Program-made: the position numbers and the translations under genes
Source: Anaspis maculata
Taxonomy: Eukaryota; Arthropoda; Insecta; Coleoptera; Scraptiidae
Assembly (NCBI GenBank): GCA_949128115.1
Contig: OX421966.1
Coordinates: forward strand, 49,287,416 to 49,351,415
Length of the DNA stretch: 64,000 nucleotides
Direction: 5' to 3'
The notes under the pieces: generated by a model
The model's input: the letters and a program-made list of their open reading frames with translations, nothing else
Database searches by the model: none
Told to the model about the DNA's origin: nothing
Shown: in pieces, positions 1-11,568 of the stretch
Numbering within the stretch: position 1 is the stretch's first letter
Layout of the letters: every line of letters begins with the position of its first letter

Positions 1-170
1 TACCAAATTTCAAGTCGATCGGATCAACGTTTCGGCAGTTATCGTGGAAGATCACAGACATACACACACACATACGGACAGACATCATTCTGGAAATTGT
101 CTCAATCGTCTTGAAAAACCTCAAAATGGATATATCCGGCGTAATCCCGAAACTTTTTTTACTTAAACAC
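1..170. repeat. Edge fragment of a (GACA)-rich dispersed repeat
   Basis: The first 170 bases carry an ACACACAC stretch and a GGACAGACAT stretch. These resemble the reverse strand of the (GTCC)n/(GTCT)n islands at 17.65, 19.02, 55.62 and 61.17 kb. The fragment is cut by the window edge and no coding content is seen. Confidence 0.35.
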
Positions 171-304
171 TGTCATATGTTTTTGTTGTTGTTGATGTTC
201 GCGACCATTTTTTCATCATTCGCGTCAAATTTGGTAAGTAAAAGCTAGAATTTTAAATATTTCATGTCGTAAATAACGCAAATGTTTATTTATTCAGGAA
301 TAAC

Positions 305-556
305 ATGGAAAAAGGGCAACCGCGGCGCATCTGTGGAGGCGGTCATTGTTTTGTGCCGGGATGCCACAACAAGTTTCATGCTGCAAATCCGGGAGTCTTC
401 TTCCACAGCCACAGGTAAGAATTCCACACCTCAAGGTGTGTACCCCATTGAAGTATGCGATATTTTTCCAGAATTCCTATAGGCAACAATAGAGGGAGAG
501 GCCACTGGCTAGTCGCTATTCACAGGATGGAGGAGGAAGCCTGTAATGTAGTGTAG
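305..556 (+). CDS. Small two-exon THAP-domain-like reading, truncated
   Basis: Exon 305-414 opens with an ATG and encodes a Cys-x4-Cys pair (CFVPGC) followed by a PGVFFHSHR segment, which is how a THAP zinc-finger DNA-binding domain begins. A good donor (CAG|GTAAGA, 414/415) joins in frame to an acceptor after TTTTTCCAG at 471. The second exon reads RIPIGNN, an Arg-rich turn and HWLVAI, matching the family's conserved Arg and Trp region. A TAG at 554 ends it before the expected second zinc ligand pair (Cys-x2-His), and AATAAA follows at 619-624. This is therefore either a truncated gene or an exon whose continuation is not recognised. It may begin at an acceptor near 297 rather than at the ATG. 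It probably lies inside a long intron of the minus-strand hobbit gene. THAP domains also occur in P-element-type transposases, so a transposon origin is possible. Confidence 0.45.
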
Positions 557-1170
557 TGATTAGTGGAGCATGTTTGTTTAGAACACTTTGGCGAAAATGA
601 TTTCTGGCGCGGTGGCGCAATAAAGTTGTTGAAAAGTAATTCTGTATCTACTTTTACTGCCTGCAAGAACACCTCCGACCTCCGCATAACCAACCACTGT
701 CGACCTCTCCGACCTCTCTCGTGACGTATATTAAAAATTTTAGGTTAAAATGACAATGACAAATCATGTCATCTACACCATTGTGCCAACCCTTGAAAAC
801 CAAAACCCAACGTCAACATAATCTCATGGCGGCGCCCGCTTGGCGTCATTTCCCCCTCTGTTATCATCTGTCCAGCTATATTACAGGTTCGTGGGCTCAA
901 CTTCAAATCCGACTTGCATCGAGAATGGCGCCAGAGTACCATGACAACGGCACAAAACAACCTGTTTTAGCCAATCAGACCTCTGTATTTGGCAATGTGC
1001 ACCACCGCAACTTTGCGCCACCTGACTTGAAATCAAGCTGTTATGGGAGCTTATATTCGCAACACTTTGACCTCTTCAATTTTCGTTACTTGAAAATATT
1101 TGGTAGAGTTTTTGAAATAGAATCATGAGTAAGCAGGAGTTACTATTTAGTTTACCACATTCAACTATAC

Positions 1171-2211
1171 CTTTGGTATCAATGGCAAGATGCGTTTGAA
1201 AAAATCTTCTTGCAACCCTTCCTTCTGGGTGATCTTGTTTGTAGTTTGTGCCATGTTGTAGAAACTATCGTTGATTATAGCTGTAGTTTGAGACATCTTA
1301 ATATCCAGTTTCTATAAATATGCACAGAGATTTAGAAGATGAACTGCGTGAAGTTTTAGCGCGATTTACCTCAACAGACAAAGGCCCTTGCGCCACTAAA
1401 ATAATCTCCATCGATATGGCGAATTTAAATTCAGCCAAACAGCTCTCTTTTTGCTCGATTTCTGCATGTCTCAAAACTTTAGTAGATGCATCTGATAAGT
1501 TCAATGTGACCAATAAATATCTGGCATTCTTCAAGATGCTACCATCAAATCGTAATTCGCTAGCCGTAGCATGAGTCAGACAACCTGGAGTTTCAGAGCG
1601 TAATAAATTGGCCGAAACATTGTAAACGTGCACTGCCATGAACTAAAATAAATTCGACATTATCATGTTATTAAGAAAGAATGCTTGCATGCAATCTAAC
1701 AACATGCAATCAATGACTCACCTGAGCAAAAGTGTTGATGAAATGTGGAATTTTCCTGTCCCGGAAATCCAAGGGGCCTTGATAATCGTCGACGGCGCTG
1801 ACCCCCAAGAAATCCGTGCGACCGATATCTTTGTTAATCCTAACATCTTTGACGACCAATGTGACCAGTTTAGTGACCTCCGAACTCAGGAAGCTGCTTC
1901 TAATACTGATTTCATCAATGTGCTACAAAACGCTTGGTTGACTCGCAAAAATTCCATCGGTTTCACACTTACAATACTGAAACCGCTCTTCGTGATTTCC
2001 ACATCGCAAAGTTTCAAATAGGGCAGAGCGATGCGGCCTATTTTCAAGCAAATGTTGTGCTTTCTCTTGAAGAGCCATGATATAACCTTGCGGAGGCTCC
2101 TGCAAGCAAAAACGTTAGAATTTCGGAATGACAACCGGCACAAAAGCTCCACCATGACGTGATGTAGAACAGCACAAACGAAACTGCAACGAATATCAAA
2201 AATCCGTGCAT
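1171..2211 (-). CDS. hob: hobbit / BLTP2 (KIAA0100) N-terminus, first five coding exons
   Basis: Five minus-strand exons join in frame: 2211-2153, 2099-1973, 1922-1722, 1642-1370 and 1311-1171, giving 267 residues. The introns are 53, 50, 79 and 58 bp, all GT-AG. All junctions are phase 0 except the first, which is phase 2. The first donor, ATG|GTGGAG, is weak, but it is the only one found that keeps frame. The product starts with a hydrophobic signal-anchor (residues 1-19, MHGFLIFVAVSFVLFYITS), then a basic WLFKRKHN stretch, LKIGRIAL (about 37-44), IHIDEISIRSSFL (about 62-74), and CLAEFKFAIS plus LSVEKLDIKMS further on. In order and spacing this follows the N-terminus of human KIAA0100/BLTP2. 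The family are bridge-like lipid-transfer proteins of over 2000 residues, anchored in the ER at membrane contact sites. No further exon was recognised to the left, so the gene most likely continues beyond position 1. It is divergent from IFT140 and shares its 405-bp promoter region. Confidence 0.82.
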
Positions 2212-2616
2212 TCTAAACACTAAAAACTAAAAATTAGTCTACGAAATTGACAACCGCATGATGAAACTGACAGGTGCGTCAATTTGACGTTACGACCTGG
2301 TCAATACCACTTGTACCAACCAAACTTCCCGAGATGTTAGTGTTCTTTTGAATATTTAAAATTAAAACTCGCAACGATTCAAGTCGTAACTTTTCCCTAA
2401 GAATCTCGAAAAGTAGGATTGCAGGCGTACTCTCGTAACGCAACAGCGATTGGCATTCTTGCGTTTTTAAAATAAAAATATATTGAAAGTGAGTTCTAGA
2501 GCACAACGAAAGTAACTAGACCGATTGACATATCCACGGTTGACGTTGACATTGCGGGACGTTGCCCTTGGCAACCATGTTTACAAACACGTCCGGAAAA
2601 CGAAAGTAGCGTCAAC
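2212..2616. promoter_or_regulatory. Divergent intergenic promoter region, hobbit / IFT140
   Basis: 405 bp separate the start codon of minus-strand hobbit (2211) from that of plus-strand IFT140 (2617). No convincing coding region lies inside: the reading frames on the minus strand here match nothing recognised. The short spacing suggests a shared bidirectional promoter. The IFT140-proximal end contains an X-box (2561-2575). No TATA box was identified. Confidence 0.6.
2561..2575 (+). promoter_or_regulatory. X-box (RFX transcription factor site) for IFT140
   Basis: The sequence GTTGCC-CTT-GGCAAC is a perfect 6-bp inverted repeat with a 3-bp spacer. It is the canonical X-box bound by RFX factors (DAF-19 in worms, Rfx in flies), which switch on intraflagellar transport genes. 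It ends 41 bases before the IFT140 ATG, where ciliary X-boxes are often found. A short upstream ORF (2577-2609, ten codons and a stop) begins one base after the box and would be present only in transcripts that start upstream of it. Confidence 0.8.
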
Positions 2617-5600
2617 ATGACGTTGTATTTCGAAAATGCGGTAAATTTTACGGAATCAGGCGCGATTTCGCTGAACGGCATTTGGCACCCGAACGCCACG
2701 CTTCTGGCCGTGTCCAGTTTTTCCCAAGAACGCGGCGGGTTTGTGACGATTTTCGATGAAGTGGTAAGTGTGAGGTTATGCCCCCCAGCCAGTTTCCCTT
2801 TCAATTCCCTTTTCAGGGAGAGCCCCTGCCCGACGTCAACTATCCAGTGCACAGGAGTTTCCAAACTACGGCCCTGGCTTGGCATCCAGAACGTACGATT
2901 TTGGCAACCGGTTGGGAAAATGGCGATTTCAAAGTGTGGAACGGATCAGATAAGGACTTCGTCAACGTCGCTGGGCCCCACAAGGCTCCGATCACCATGC
3001 TGGAATTCAGCGAAAAAGGCGGACGGCTCGTCTCGTGCGATTCTGTTAGTATTTTTATATAATCTTGACCTGTGTTATTACTTATGACTCTTTTGAGTAC
3101 CTATTAATTTTGATGTGAACTATTGGCTCTAGCTTATTTGACCTATATTAGTTTTTGTAATGTGGTTTTGTATTAGCTTATTGTGCCTTCTTTGCAAGAC
3201 ACTTCTAAAGTTTGTTATCCTCCGTCAACTTAAAAGCCGAACCCGTCCTATGAGCGTACTACATCTGGTTCCACTATCGTTGCTCTGAAAGTCAAATGAT
3301 CTGACTATGTTGTCAAGTGCCAGAGTCGAGGCCAGAGTACAAAATCAAGTGATTTTCTTAATGCTGACCAGTAGCGTATTTATTGGGGACACAAGCACAA
3401 GTGGGTGCCCCCTTCCCTTCTTCAGCATCATTCAACTACTAAATCTTGAAGCCTGTCTCGAAGCCTGCACAGAGAAATTTTGCAGGTTTTCTTAAAGAAA
3501 GTTCCACTCTTGGTTTCATTGACTCAAGACAGTCTTCAATTGACAAATTGTCGAAAACCCTTGAAATTCCTCAAAAGTGTAGAATAGATAAAGGCCATGT
3601 AAACGTTTTTTTCATCACATTTTGACTCACATTTCGAACTGATGATACGTTACGTTTTCTTGAAAAATTCAGAAGTGGCACAATTGAGTTTTATCGTAAA
3701 AGTTGAATTTATTTCCATAATATTAAAAACCTTTGATTACTTGAACAGATTTCCTATTGAAATAAGTCAGTATTCAGTGTTCGCATCACACAAATCACAC
3801 CAGCGCGGAGGGTTACAAACCATAACTGATGGTCTGTTCTGTCCTCAATGGCACGTTGTGTTACGTGAACACTTGGATCTTCTATCTTTCAGAGGATACG
3901 ATTGCATGTAGGCAAATTCCACATTGATTAAAGCCCCCGATTAATTCCGGTTGACTCCTTGAGTATAGTCGTAGAGTGAAAAGCTCAGAGTGCTCGCATC
4001 ACACTGGCATGCTTATTGTATTAGGCGAACATTCGATCTACCATCTTTCGGGAGATGATCTGACTGACCCCCTTGACATTAGGATTGAATTTTATAAGTA
4101 GTGTTGGGCGTGTTAGGGAAAAGTACCACTGCCTTGCGACGATAACCTGCTGAGAGATGGCTCATTTTCTTACTATACATATAGGGTATAGGGTATTTCA
4201 CTAGTAGATACAAAGATTTTGGTGAGACTCTAATTGTGAAAATATGACGAAGCCGATGGGTTAAAAATCCAGAAGAAAGTTTGATCGAGTTATCAAAACT
4301 CAGTTTTTTGAATATGTATTTAGTTTTTCTGTCGTATCTTGCAAACGGTTCGAACAATTTAGACCAAAATTGGCACATTTACTCATGATATAATCACAAA
4401 TTCATTGCTAGCCATCCGGAGATAGCCAACTATTTGTTCAAAACAGTCCAGTAGTCCGAAATTGACTTCTAGTTGCTGGTACAGGTCCATACCGGCCACA
4501 TAATTATACAGGGTGTCTACTTGGGGTAGAAAATTGAACCGCAGTTAGGGAAATGCTTCAAAAGTATCAGAAAAATGTTGGAAAAAATTTAGGGCTTGTA
4601 TTTTTGAAAATATGGAGGGTCAAACAAAAGGTGGTCCTTCGACCCCCTCTATTTTCGTCATTTTGAAAGATTTTAGTGAACTCTCTTATCGATCGATGAT
4701 CACACAAAAATTACTTGACATTTTATTTGTAGTCCAAAAAATATTATTCAATTTGTTGACAAGGAAAAAAAAATTTTTTTTCGATAAGAATGGGATTGAC
4801 ATGACGAAAAATGTTATGATGGTCAAGAATAAAGTTGTTCAAGTCCTGTACGCTGAATAGAGCGGTACTGAATGGTGCATAGTGAAAGTTCTGACATCTT
4901 GAAATTTTGAGGGGTTCCCAGTCGCCCCCTAATGGACAAATTTTTGAGTGCTGCGGGTCAAATCACTTGAAATTTTACGTAGTTTGCATATCGAGGGCTT
5001 CACGGCAGTACCTAGTAACTGAAAAATGGAACTTTTCACAGGAGCCCAAAGAAACTCATTCAAGTCCAATAGTACAGAAAATTACGATATTTTGCAATGT
5101 AACTGTAAACAGTAACTGTTCTTTGATAACATTGCAAAATATCGTAATTTTCTGTACTATTCCCGGATTTTAAATCAGTCGTTTTTGATCTCCTGTAAAA
5201 AGTTCCATTTTTCAGTTACGAGGTACTGCCGTGAAGCCTTCGATATGCGAAATTTCATTGCAGTATCATAAAATGCAGAATCAGGATCATTCCGCTAGCG
5301 TACCGCTGCAACTATAAATAGATTTCCATTTTATTCACTTCAGGCTGGCTCCCTGGTTGGATGGAAAATCGATTCCAAAGGCCAGACCATCACGTCGTTT
5401 CACTTGGATCTGAAGGAAACGATCACGCATTTGACCTTTCGGCTGACCATCAGGAGCCATTTGGACTATGACGTGGAGAATTTGGCTCGAGCTGCCGTCA
5501 ACGGCGACGAACACGCTCTCGACATGTTCAGCAACTGGCGTCCGAAGACCACCGCGCGGAAGTTCAGAGTTCAGGACGGATCGGATAACTTGACTTTTTT

Positions 5601-8600
5601 CGTCGGCACACAAGTCGGTTCCGTATACTATGTCAACAGCGCTGGATCTTGCGTTGAAGTGTTGAACACCGAAGGAACGCCTTTGAGCCACATAGTCCAT
5701 CATCCCAGCAAAGATGCCTTGATTGTCATGATGGAAGGCTTGACCGTCGGTCATTTTTCCATCGACTCCCAGGGCCACCTGACCGAACAAACCAAAGTTA
5801 AATTGAGCGGGAGGTTGATGACGAGGGGCGCGGGTGGCGGACAAGGCTTGATTTGGGCTGGTAACTCGGCCTTGGCGATTTTGACTGGTGATTTGGTCGT
5901 GAGGATTTGGGATGTAGAAACGAACGATAACTATGTGTTGCCGACTTCGTTGAAATTGTACACCAACGAAAGTAGCAGCGCGAAAAATCGAAGTGTAAAT
6001 GAAATTTTTACTTGCTTGGCGTACTGTAAACTGAACCAAACACTTTGTGCCGGTACCAATATCGGACGTATTTACTTTTGGACTAAGAATAGCAGCAAGC
6101 AATTCTCTGGTGATAACCCGGAAGACTGTTGGGAGTTGAACAACGTCAATACCGTTAGCGGGACGGTGAAGCAACTGATGTGGGGCTCGGTACAGCTGCG
6201 GTTGCCACTTTTGAGCGTAAATTGTGTCACGTCTGTATACATAATGAAAGAACAAAACATGTCTACGACTTACAGCGAAAAGTTATGGGCCACGCAAAAG
6301 ACAGCCAATCAAGTGTTGCTTGAAAGCCCTAAAAGTAACTATTTGCTACAATTGGATACTCAAGTTACTGACATGTGCATAAGCGAAAACAAAATTGTTT
6401 TCACAAATGGACGATTGATAAGTGTGTATGCAATCACTTGGACAAAAGAAGGTGTCGCACCTAAATTTGAGCTCAATACAAATTTGAGTCGGGGAGCCTC
6501 CGGCGATCAACAAAACGACTTCACGCTTAAATTGGTGAACACTTTCTTGGGAGATAACGAAAAGATTTTATTATACGACAGTACGGTGATTCTGCTCACG
6601 CCGAAAGCTGTCATCTTGAGAAGCACGAACGGCTCGGCTGTGGCCACGCTGAGTTCCGTGATGAGTGAAGGCGAACCGATCGGAATCGATTTGACCGGAA
6701 GCTACCTCACGATCTTCACCATCGAAGGCTACATACGGATCTACGATTTGAGCAACCAAATCGACCCGAAACTCGTGACGCCCGGGCGCAGCCTTTTCGA
6801 CATCTGCCCCGACTTTGGCGAAATCATCCAGGCCAAGAGCAACTGCACCGGAAACATGATCGCGTTGACTTTGGCCGGTGCGAATCTGATACCGGACGGG
6901 AAATTGTACGTGTGGGACGTGGAAAGCGACACCGTCATGACGTACGATTTTCACAAGTACGGCAAAATCAGCGACGATTCGATCGTTACCCCTTCGGACG
7001 ACACCAAACAGATGTTCGACGATATATGCCAGAACCGCATACCTCTCTACCTGTACTGGGACCAAAACGATTCCAGGTTGTTGGTGTGCGACGCGAAAAG
7101 AGTCAAATTGCCCAGTGACGATTCGCATCGCAAAGGTTTCGGCGCCTTACTGAGGCGTACCAAATCCGAGACCAAAGTCATGCTGAAAGACGAAGATCAC
7201 ATCGTCATCACGATGTTCGTCTCGTCCGAGAACGGCATCAGAATCCACGACATCAAGGCGGCCGATCCGGATTCGAAATTGCTGGCCGTTTCTACGCCGT
7301 ACATTGTTATTCTCAAGAAACTGGCCATCCTGCGGGAACCCATGGGGGATTTCAACGGGCTGGAAGATTGCAACAAAGCCACCAGGGATGCCGTTTTGGA
7401 TTTCAGTTACAATCTGAGCTTGGGTATACTTTATTTAAATTGAAATTGTCCCGTGAAATTATTTGTTTTTTTTTTGTAGGAAACATGGACGCAGCCTTCA
7501 AAGCAATCAAACTGGTTCAGAGCTCTGGAGTTTGGCAAAGTTTGGCCAAGATGTGTGTTAAAACTAGACGACTTGACGTAGCCGGTGTTTGTTTGGGACA
7601 CATGGGTAATGCGAGAGCCGCCATGGGCTTGAGACATGCCACTGCTGATCCCACGTTGCCGTTGGAGGCCAAGCTGGCTGTTTTGGCTGTGCATTTAGGC
7701 ATGGTGGTAAGGTCATCCTTAGTTTTCCCATCCAACTTTTTTGTAGCTTCTCAAAGTTGTTTTTTTCCTCTTTTTTTTCCGTTGGATTCTTACGGCTCAG
7801 TATCATGAGTCTCAGGCCAAACAACAAGGCCTATCAACCAATCAGACCGCTGTGCTTAACAAGTTGCGCCGTCCTTACTTTCCTCGTTCAGCTTGAAACC
7901 GAGCCGTTATTCTTTTTCTGTTCTTACATTCAGTGATATGTAATTGTTTACAATTTGATCATCAAAACAGGAAGAAGCCGAGCAACTTTATATAGAATGC
8001 GAACGCTACGATCTTTTGAATAAACTCTTGCGCAGTCGTAACAAAATGGATGCTGCTCATGCCGTGGCAGAGTCCAAGGACAGGATTCACTTGAGAAATA
8101 CAGAACACGCTTGGGCTAGGGCTCTGGAACAATCTGGGGATTTTAAAGAGGCTGCTGCCAGGTATTTCTTACTTTTTTACTAGTAGGTAGTAGGTATCAT
8201 GATTTGAAAGCTTAATGTGGGCAACAAAATTTTCATTTGGTGGATTTTGCCGTCAAAATAGTCATTCGGCCAACAAAGCGCCCCAGTTGATTATAATCCT
8301 GTTCCCGAAACCTGCTCTGAATGGAAATTTTGTTGATCGCTCGGTACGACCTGTGGGGCGAGCCTATCGAAGCAAATTCAATATGACTGTTCAAATCCAT
8401 TCGAAAACAGTGCTGTAATTTTTGGAAATCGAGCACAAACTTGAGTGAAATGCAAATAATTCCGATAAGATTTATAAGTGAGGCAGCATCAATCCCTCGA
8501 AAGGGAATTTAATTGAGGATGAGATAACCCAGTGACTTGTCACCAAGTCAAGATAATAACATTCACCTGGAAAATTTCGGCATAAGCATTTATAACTAAC

Positions 8601-11568
8601 TCAGAAGCTTCTTTGGGCAGATACGAGAGGGCCAACACTCACCGCTTCGACGTGCCAAGGATGCTGTACGAACGTCCAGATTTGCTGGAAGTTTACATGG
8701 CCAAAACCAAAGACCCAGATTTGCTGAAATGGTGGGGCAAATACGTCGAATCCGGAGGTGACATGGCCAACGCTTTGGCGATCTACTCCAAAGCCGGCGA
8801 CATTTACGCCCAGGTTCGCGTCCTGTGTTTCTTGGGCGAGGAAAGAAAAGCCGCCGAATTGGCCAAAACCGGAAACGACAAAGCTGCGTTCTACCACATG
8901 GCCAGGTTCTATGAAACTACCGAGAACAACGAGGAAGCCGTCAGTTTCTTTACCAGAGCCAATGCTTACAGTAAGTTAGTTTTTTTATGCAATTTTTTTT
9001 CCATCCACAACCCAAGTCGCTTGGTTCAAAAACGTACCAGACAAAAGTATAATTAACGATGTGGTCCTTCCAGGACCTTTCATTGCTTTATTTGACGCTC
9101 TTTTCAGCTCTTCAAATAGCATCCATAAACTGAAAGATTATCCGCAAATCTGCATATTATTTTATGTATTGAAAATTCAGTTCTCCAAAATTATTAGAGG
9201 ACAGGTTCTAAACACCTCGACCGCCTTTTTTCTTGTGAAGTTATTCTGCATTGAGAGCATTTCTATCTAGCCTAAATCAGATTATTCAGATTAACAGATA
9301 ACATTGCGTGAGCGCAAAAAAGCAAAATGTCACTTCTATGAATTTGCTATAAATATTTGTTGCTATCCAGGATTGCGTTGCAAGGCGGTAAACCTTGGGA
9401 ACAAAAACTATCCAAACGCGGAATGACGTCACCGAAAGTCACTATGTTTTTGACGCGTAAAAGCTGGGGCCCGTTTCATAAAACTACAAACGACAAGGTC
9501 GTCAAGGTTATACATTTGTAATTTGTCGTTTGTAGTTTTATGAAACGGGCCCCTGATTTCAACTTTGATCTTCAATAAATTAAAAAAATTGCACATCTGT
9601 TTAACATGACACGGGCCGACATTTATCAGCCGCGGGCTCCATCAAAAAGTTGACACAGTGTTAACGCTAAAGCGCTGTTAAATGGCTCTTGTCTGACCAG
9701 TGCTAGTTGATTGATGACCATGAAAAATGCTTAAAATCCGATGATCACCGATAGATGATTTGTTCATTAATTGATTTCAAACCAAAATTTATATTGGTCA
9801 GTTGACCAGAATTCACCCAAGAAAATCTCGAATTAGCTGTTCCTTATTCAGCTTTTTTGCTGGAACCCGTGGTAGGTATTGTATAAACAGTGTTTATAAC
9901 GAGGTTTATAATTAACGATCTTATGACCTTGTCAAGACACTACTTTCGTTTAGCTGTTATTATTTTTTTTTCATAATTTCGATTTATATTTCGAATTTCA
10001 GGCAACGCGGTAAGACTGTGCAAGGAAAATCACATGTCGGAAGAGCTGTGGAACATCGGTCTGGTGGCTGGGAACCGCGAAAAGTTGGAGTGCGCGCGTT
10101 ATTTTGAAGAGACCAATCACTTGAATTGGGCCATCATCCTCTACCATCGCGCCGGGATGTTGCACAAAGCTCTCGATTTGGCATTCAAAGCCCAAAAATT
10201 CGACACGCTGCAACAAATCGCCACCGACTTGGATGCCGATTCCGACCCGGCCTTGGTCGAAAAATGCGCCGATTTTTTCGTCGCCAACGAACAGTACGAC
10301 AAGGCTGTCGATTTGCTGGCCATCGCGAAGAAATACAAAGAAGCAATAACCATTTGCCTGAAGCACAACGTGCAACTCACCGAAGATCTGACCGAAAAAC
10401 TGACGCCGGAAAAAGACCAAGTGGCCGAAGAAATGCGCCTGAGTGTGCTCGAAACCCTGGCCGAAAGCCTGATGGTGCAGGGCAACTATCACTTGGCCAC
10501 GAAGAAGTTCACCCAAGCGGGCGACAAGCTGCGTGCCATGAAGGCGTTGTTGAAATCCGGCGACACGGACAAGATAATATTTTTCGCCGGCGTGTCCAGG
10601 CAAAGAGAAATTTACATTATGGCCGCCAATTATCTGCAGTCCTTGGACTGGCAGAACAAGCCTGACATTTTGCGGAACATCATAACGTTTTATTCCAAAG
10701 GCAAAGCTCTGGATCTGCTGGCCAATTTCTATGCTTCCTGTGCTCAGATCGAGATCGACGAGTTCAAGAACTACGAGAAGGCTTTCGGTGCGCTGACGGA
10801 GGCTTCGCGGGCGCTGTCGAAAATAGCGAATCCTCGAGACGCGATTCAACATCAAAGAGCGACGGATCTGGTGCAGCAAAGGCTGGCCACCATTAAGCGA
10901 TTCGTGGATATCAGGAGGTTGTACGAAAGAGGCGATTATCAAGCTGGTAATTATTGTTGTTGAATTATTTGTCACTCAACTGTTGAAAATGAAGTCATTG
11001 GGGGCAACCTCTGGGTTGTGGCTCTCGATAACTAGAAGCATGGCTTCCGCAATGACTCTTGTTTTCTACCTAGTGTCTTTTATATGAGGAATGTTTTATA
11101 GGAATACATTATATTTCGAGTTTTCAATAGTGACTGAAATCAGTTCCAGTCGTTAATAGCACTGAATAACTTAGCGATAATCGAATAATTCCAAGAAACA
11201 CTCGATTTTCAGGGATGACGCAGTGTCGCCAGTTGCTGATGACTGGTGGCAAGGAGTTGGAAGCGTCGGTGCGGAGAGGCGACATCTATGCTCTGATGAT
11301 ACAGGAGGCTGTGAAAATGGACGATTTTGGAGAAGCCAAGCAGTGTTTCGGCGAACTGAAGCAAGTCTTGATGGCTTCGGGAACGAAAACGCCTATCACG
11401 TATTACCTTAGTAAAGAAGTGATTGAAGCTCTGGCCAAAGGGTTGGACGTGCCCTTCACGGCCCTCGTTCCCTCTGCTGCCAGACTTGATGCTGAAACTG
11501 AAGGAAGCGAGGATGTCGAAGAGGAGGTGATCGAAGAAACTGTCGACAGGTTGACGCATGGTTACTAG
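2617..11568 (+). CDS. IFT140: Intraflagellar transport protein 140 (IFT-A core subunit), 8 exons, complete
   Basis: The exons are 2617-2763, 2817-3044, 5344-7423, 7480-7706, 7971-8161, 8621-8970, 10002-10946 and 11213-11568. They total 4524 nt, encode 1507 residues and are in frame throughout; human IFT140 is about 1460. All junctions are GT-AG. Residues 1 to about 790 form the WD40 half, with FENAVNF at the start, ALAWHPE near 73 and [11 protein letters not shown] soon after. Near 795-820 comes the conserved [17 protein letters not shown] block. From about 820 to 1440 TPR-like helices follow, including [47 protein letters not shown] and [15 protein letters not shown]. The C-terminus is acidic ([13 protein letters not shown]), as in the vertebrate protein. 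IFT140 is a core subunit of IFT-A, which drives retrograde transport and membrane-receptor entry in cilia. The Drosophila orthologue is rempA, needed in chordotonal and other ciliated sensory neurons. No frameshift or stop was found. The chosen ATG is the first in frame downstream of the X-box. Confidence 0.95.
3045..5343 (+). other. IFT140 intron 2, no gene recognised
   Basis: This 2.3-kb intron holds a foldback repeat near its 3' end (4984-5252) and a lone CAGGGTG-type end motif near 4508. That motif resembles the ends of the CAGGGTG foldback family seen elsewhere in the window. The remainder is AT-rich, with no coding signal seen on either strand. Confidence 0.6.
4984..5252. repeat. Foldback (hairpin) repeat in IFT140 intron 2
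   Basis: The arms begin at about 4984 (GCATATCGAGGGCTTCACGG) and end at about 5252 in the inverse sequence. They pair with few mismatches over roughly 100 bp each, with an inner perfect stretch around ATTACGATATTTTGCAATGT. No target duplication was established. Confidence 0.65.
9466..9553. mobile_element. Short hairpin MITE in IFT140 intron 6
   Basis: An 88-bp element has 31-bp perfect inverted arms starting GGGGCCCGTTTCATAAAACT. It sits in the 1031-bp intron between exons 6 and 7. The rest of that intron shows nothing recognisable. Confidence 0.75.

Noticed and set aside
1665..2021. 118-residue plus-strand ORF
   Set aside because: It overlaps three hobbit exons and an intron on the other strand, and only the minus-strand join matches a family.
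5335..6255. 306-residue minus-strand ORF
   Set aside because: Antisense of IFT140 exon 3, which is strongly supported by family motifs.
9998..10975. 325-residue minus-strand ORF
   Set aside because: Antisense of IFT140 exon 7, the TPR region.
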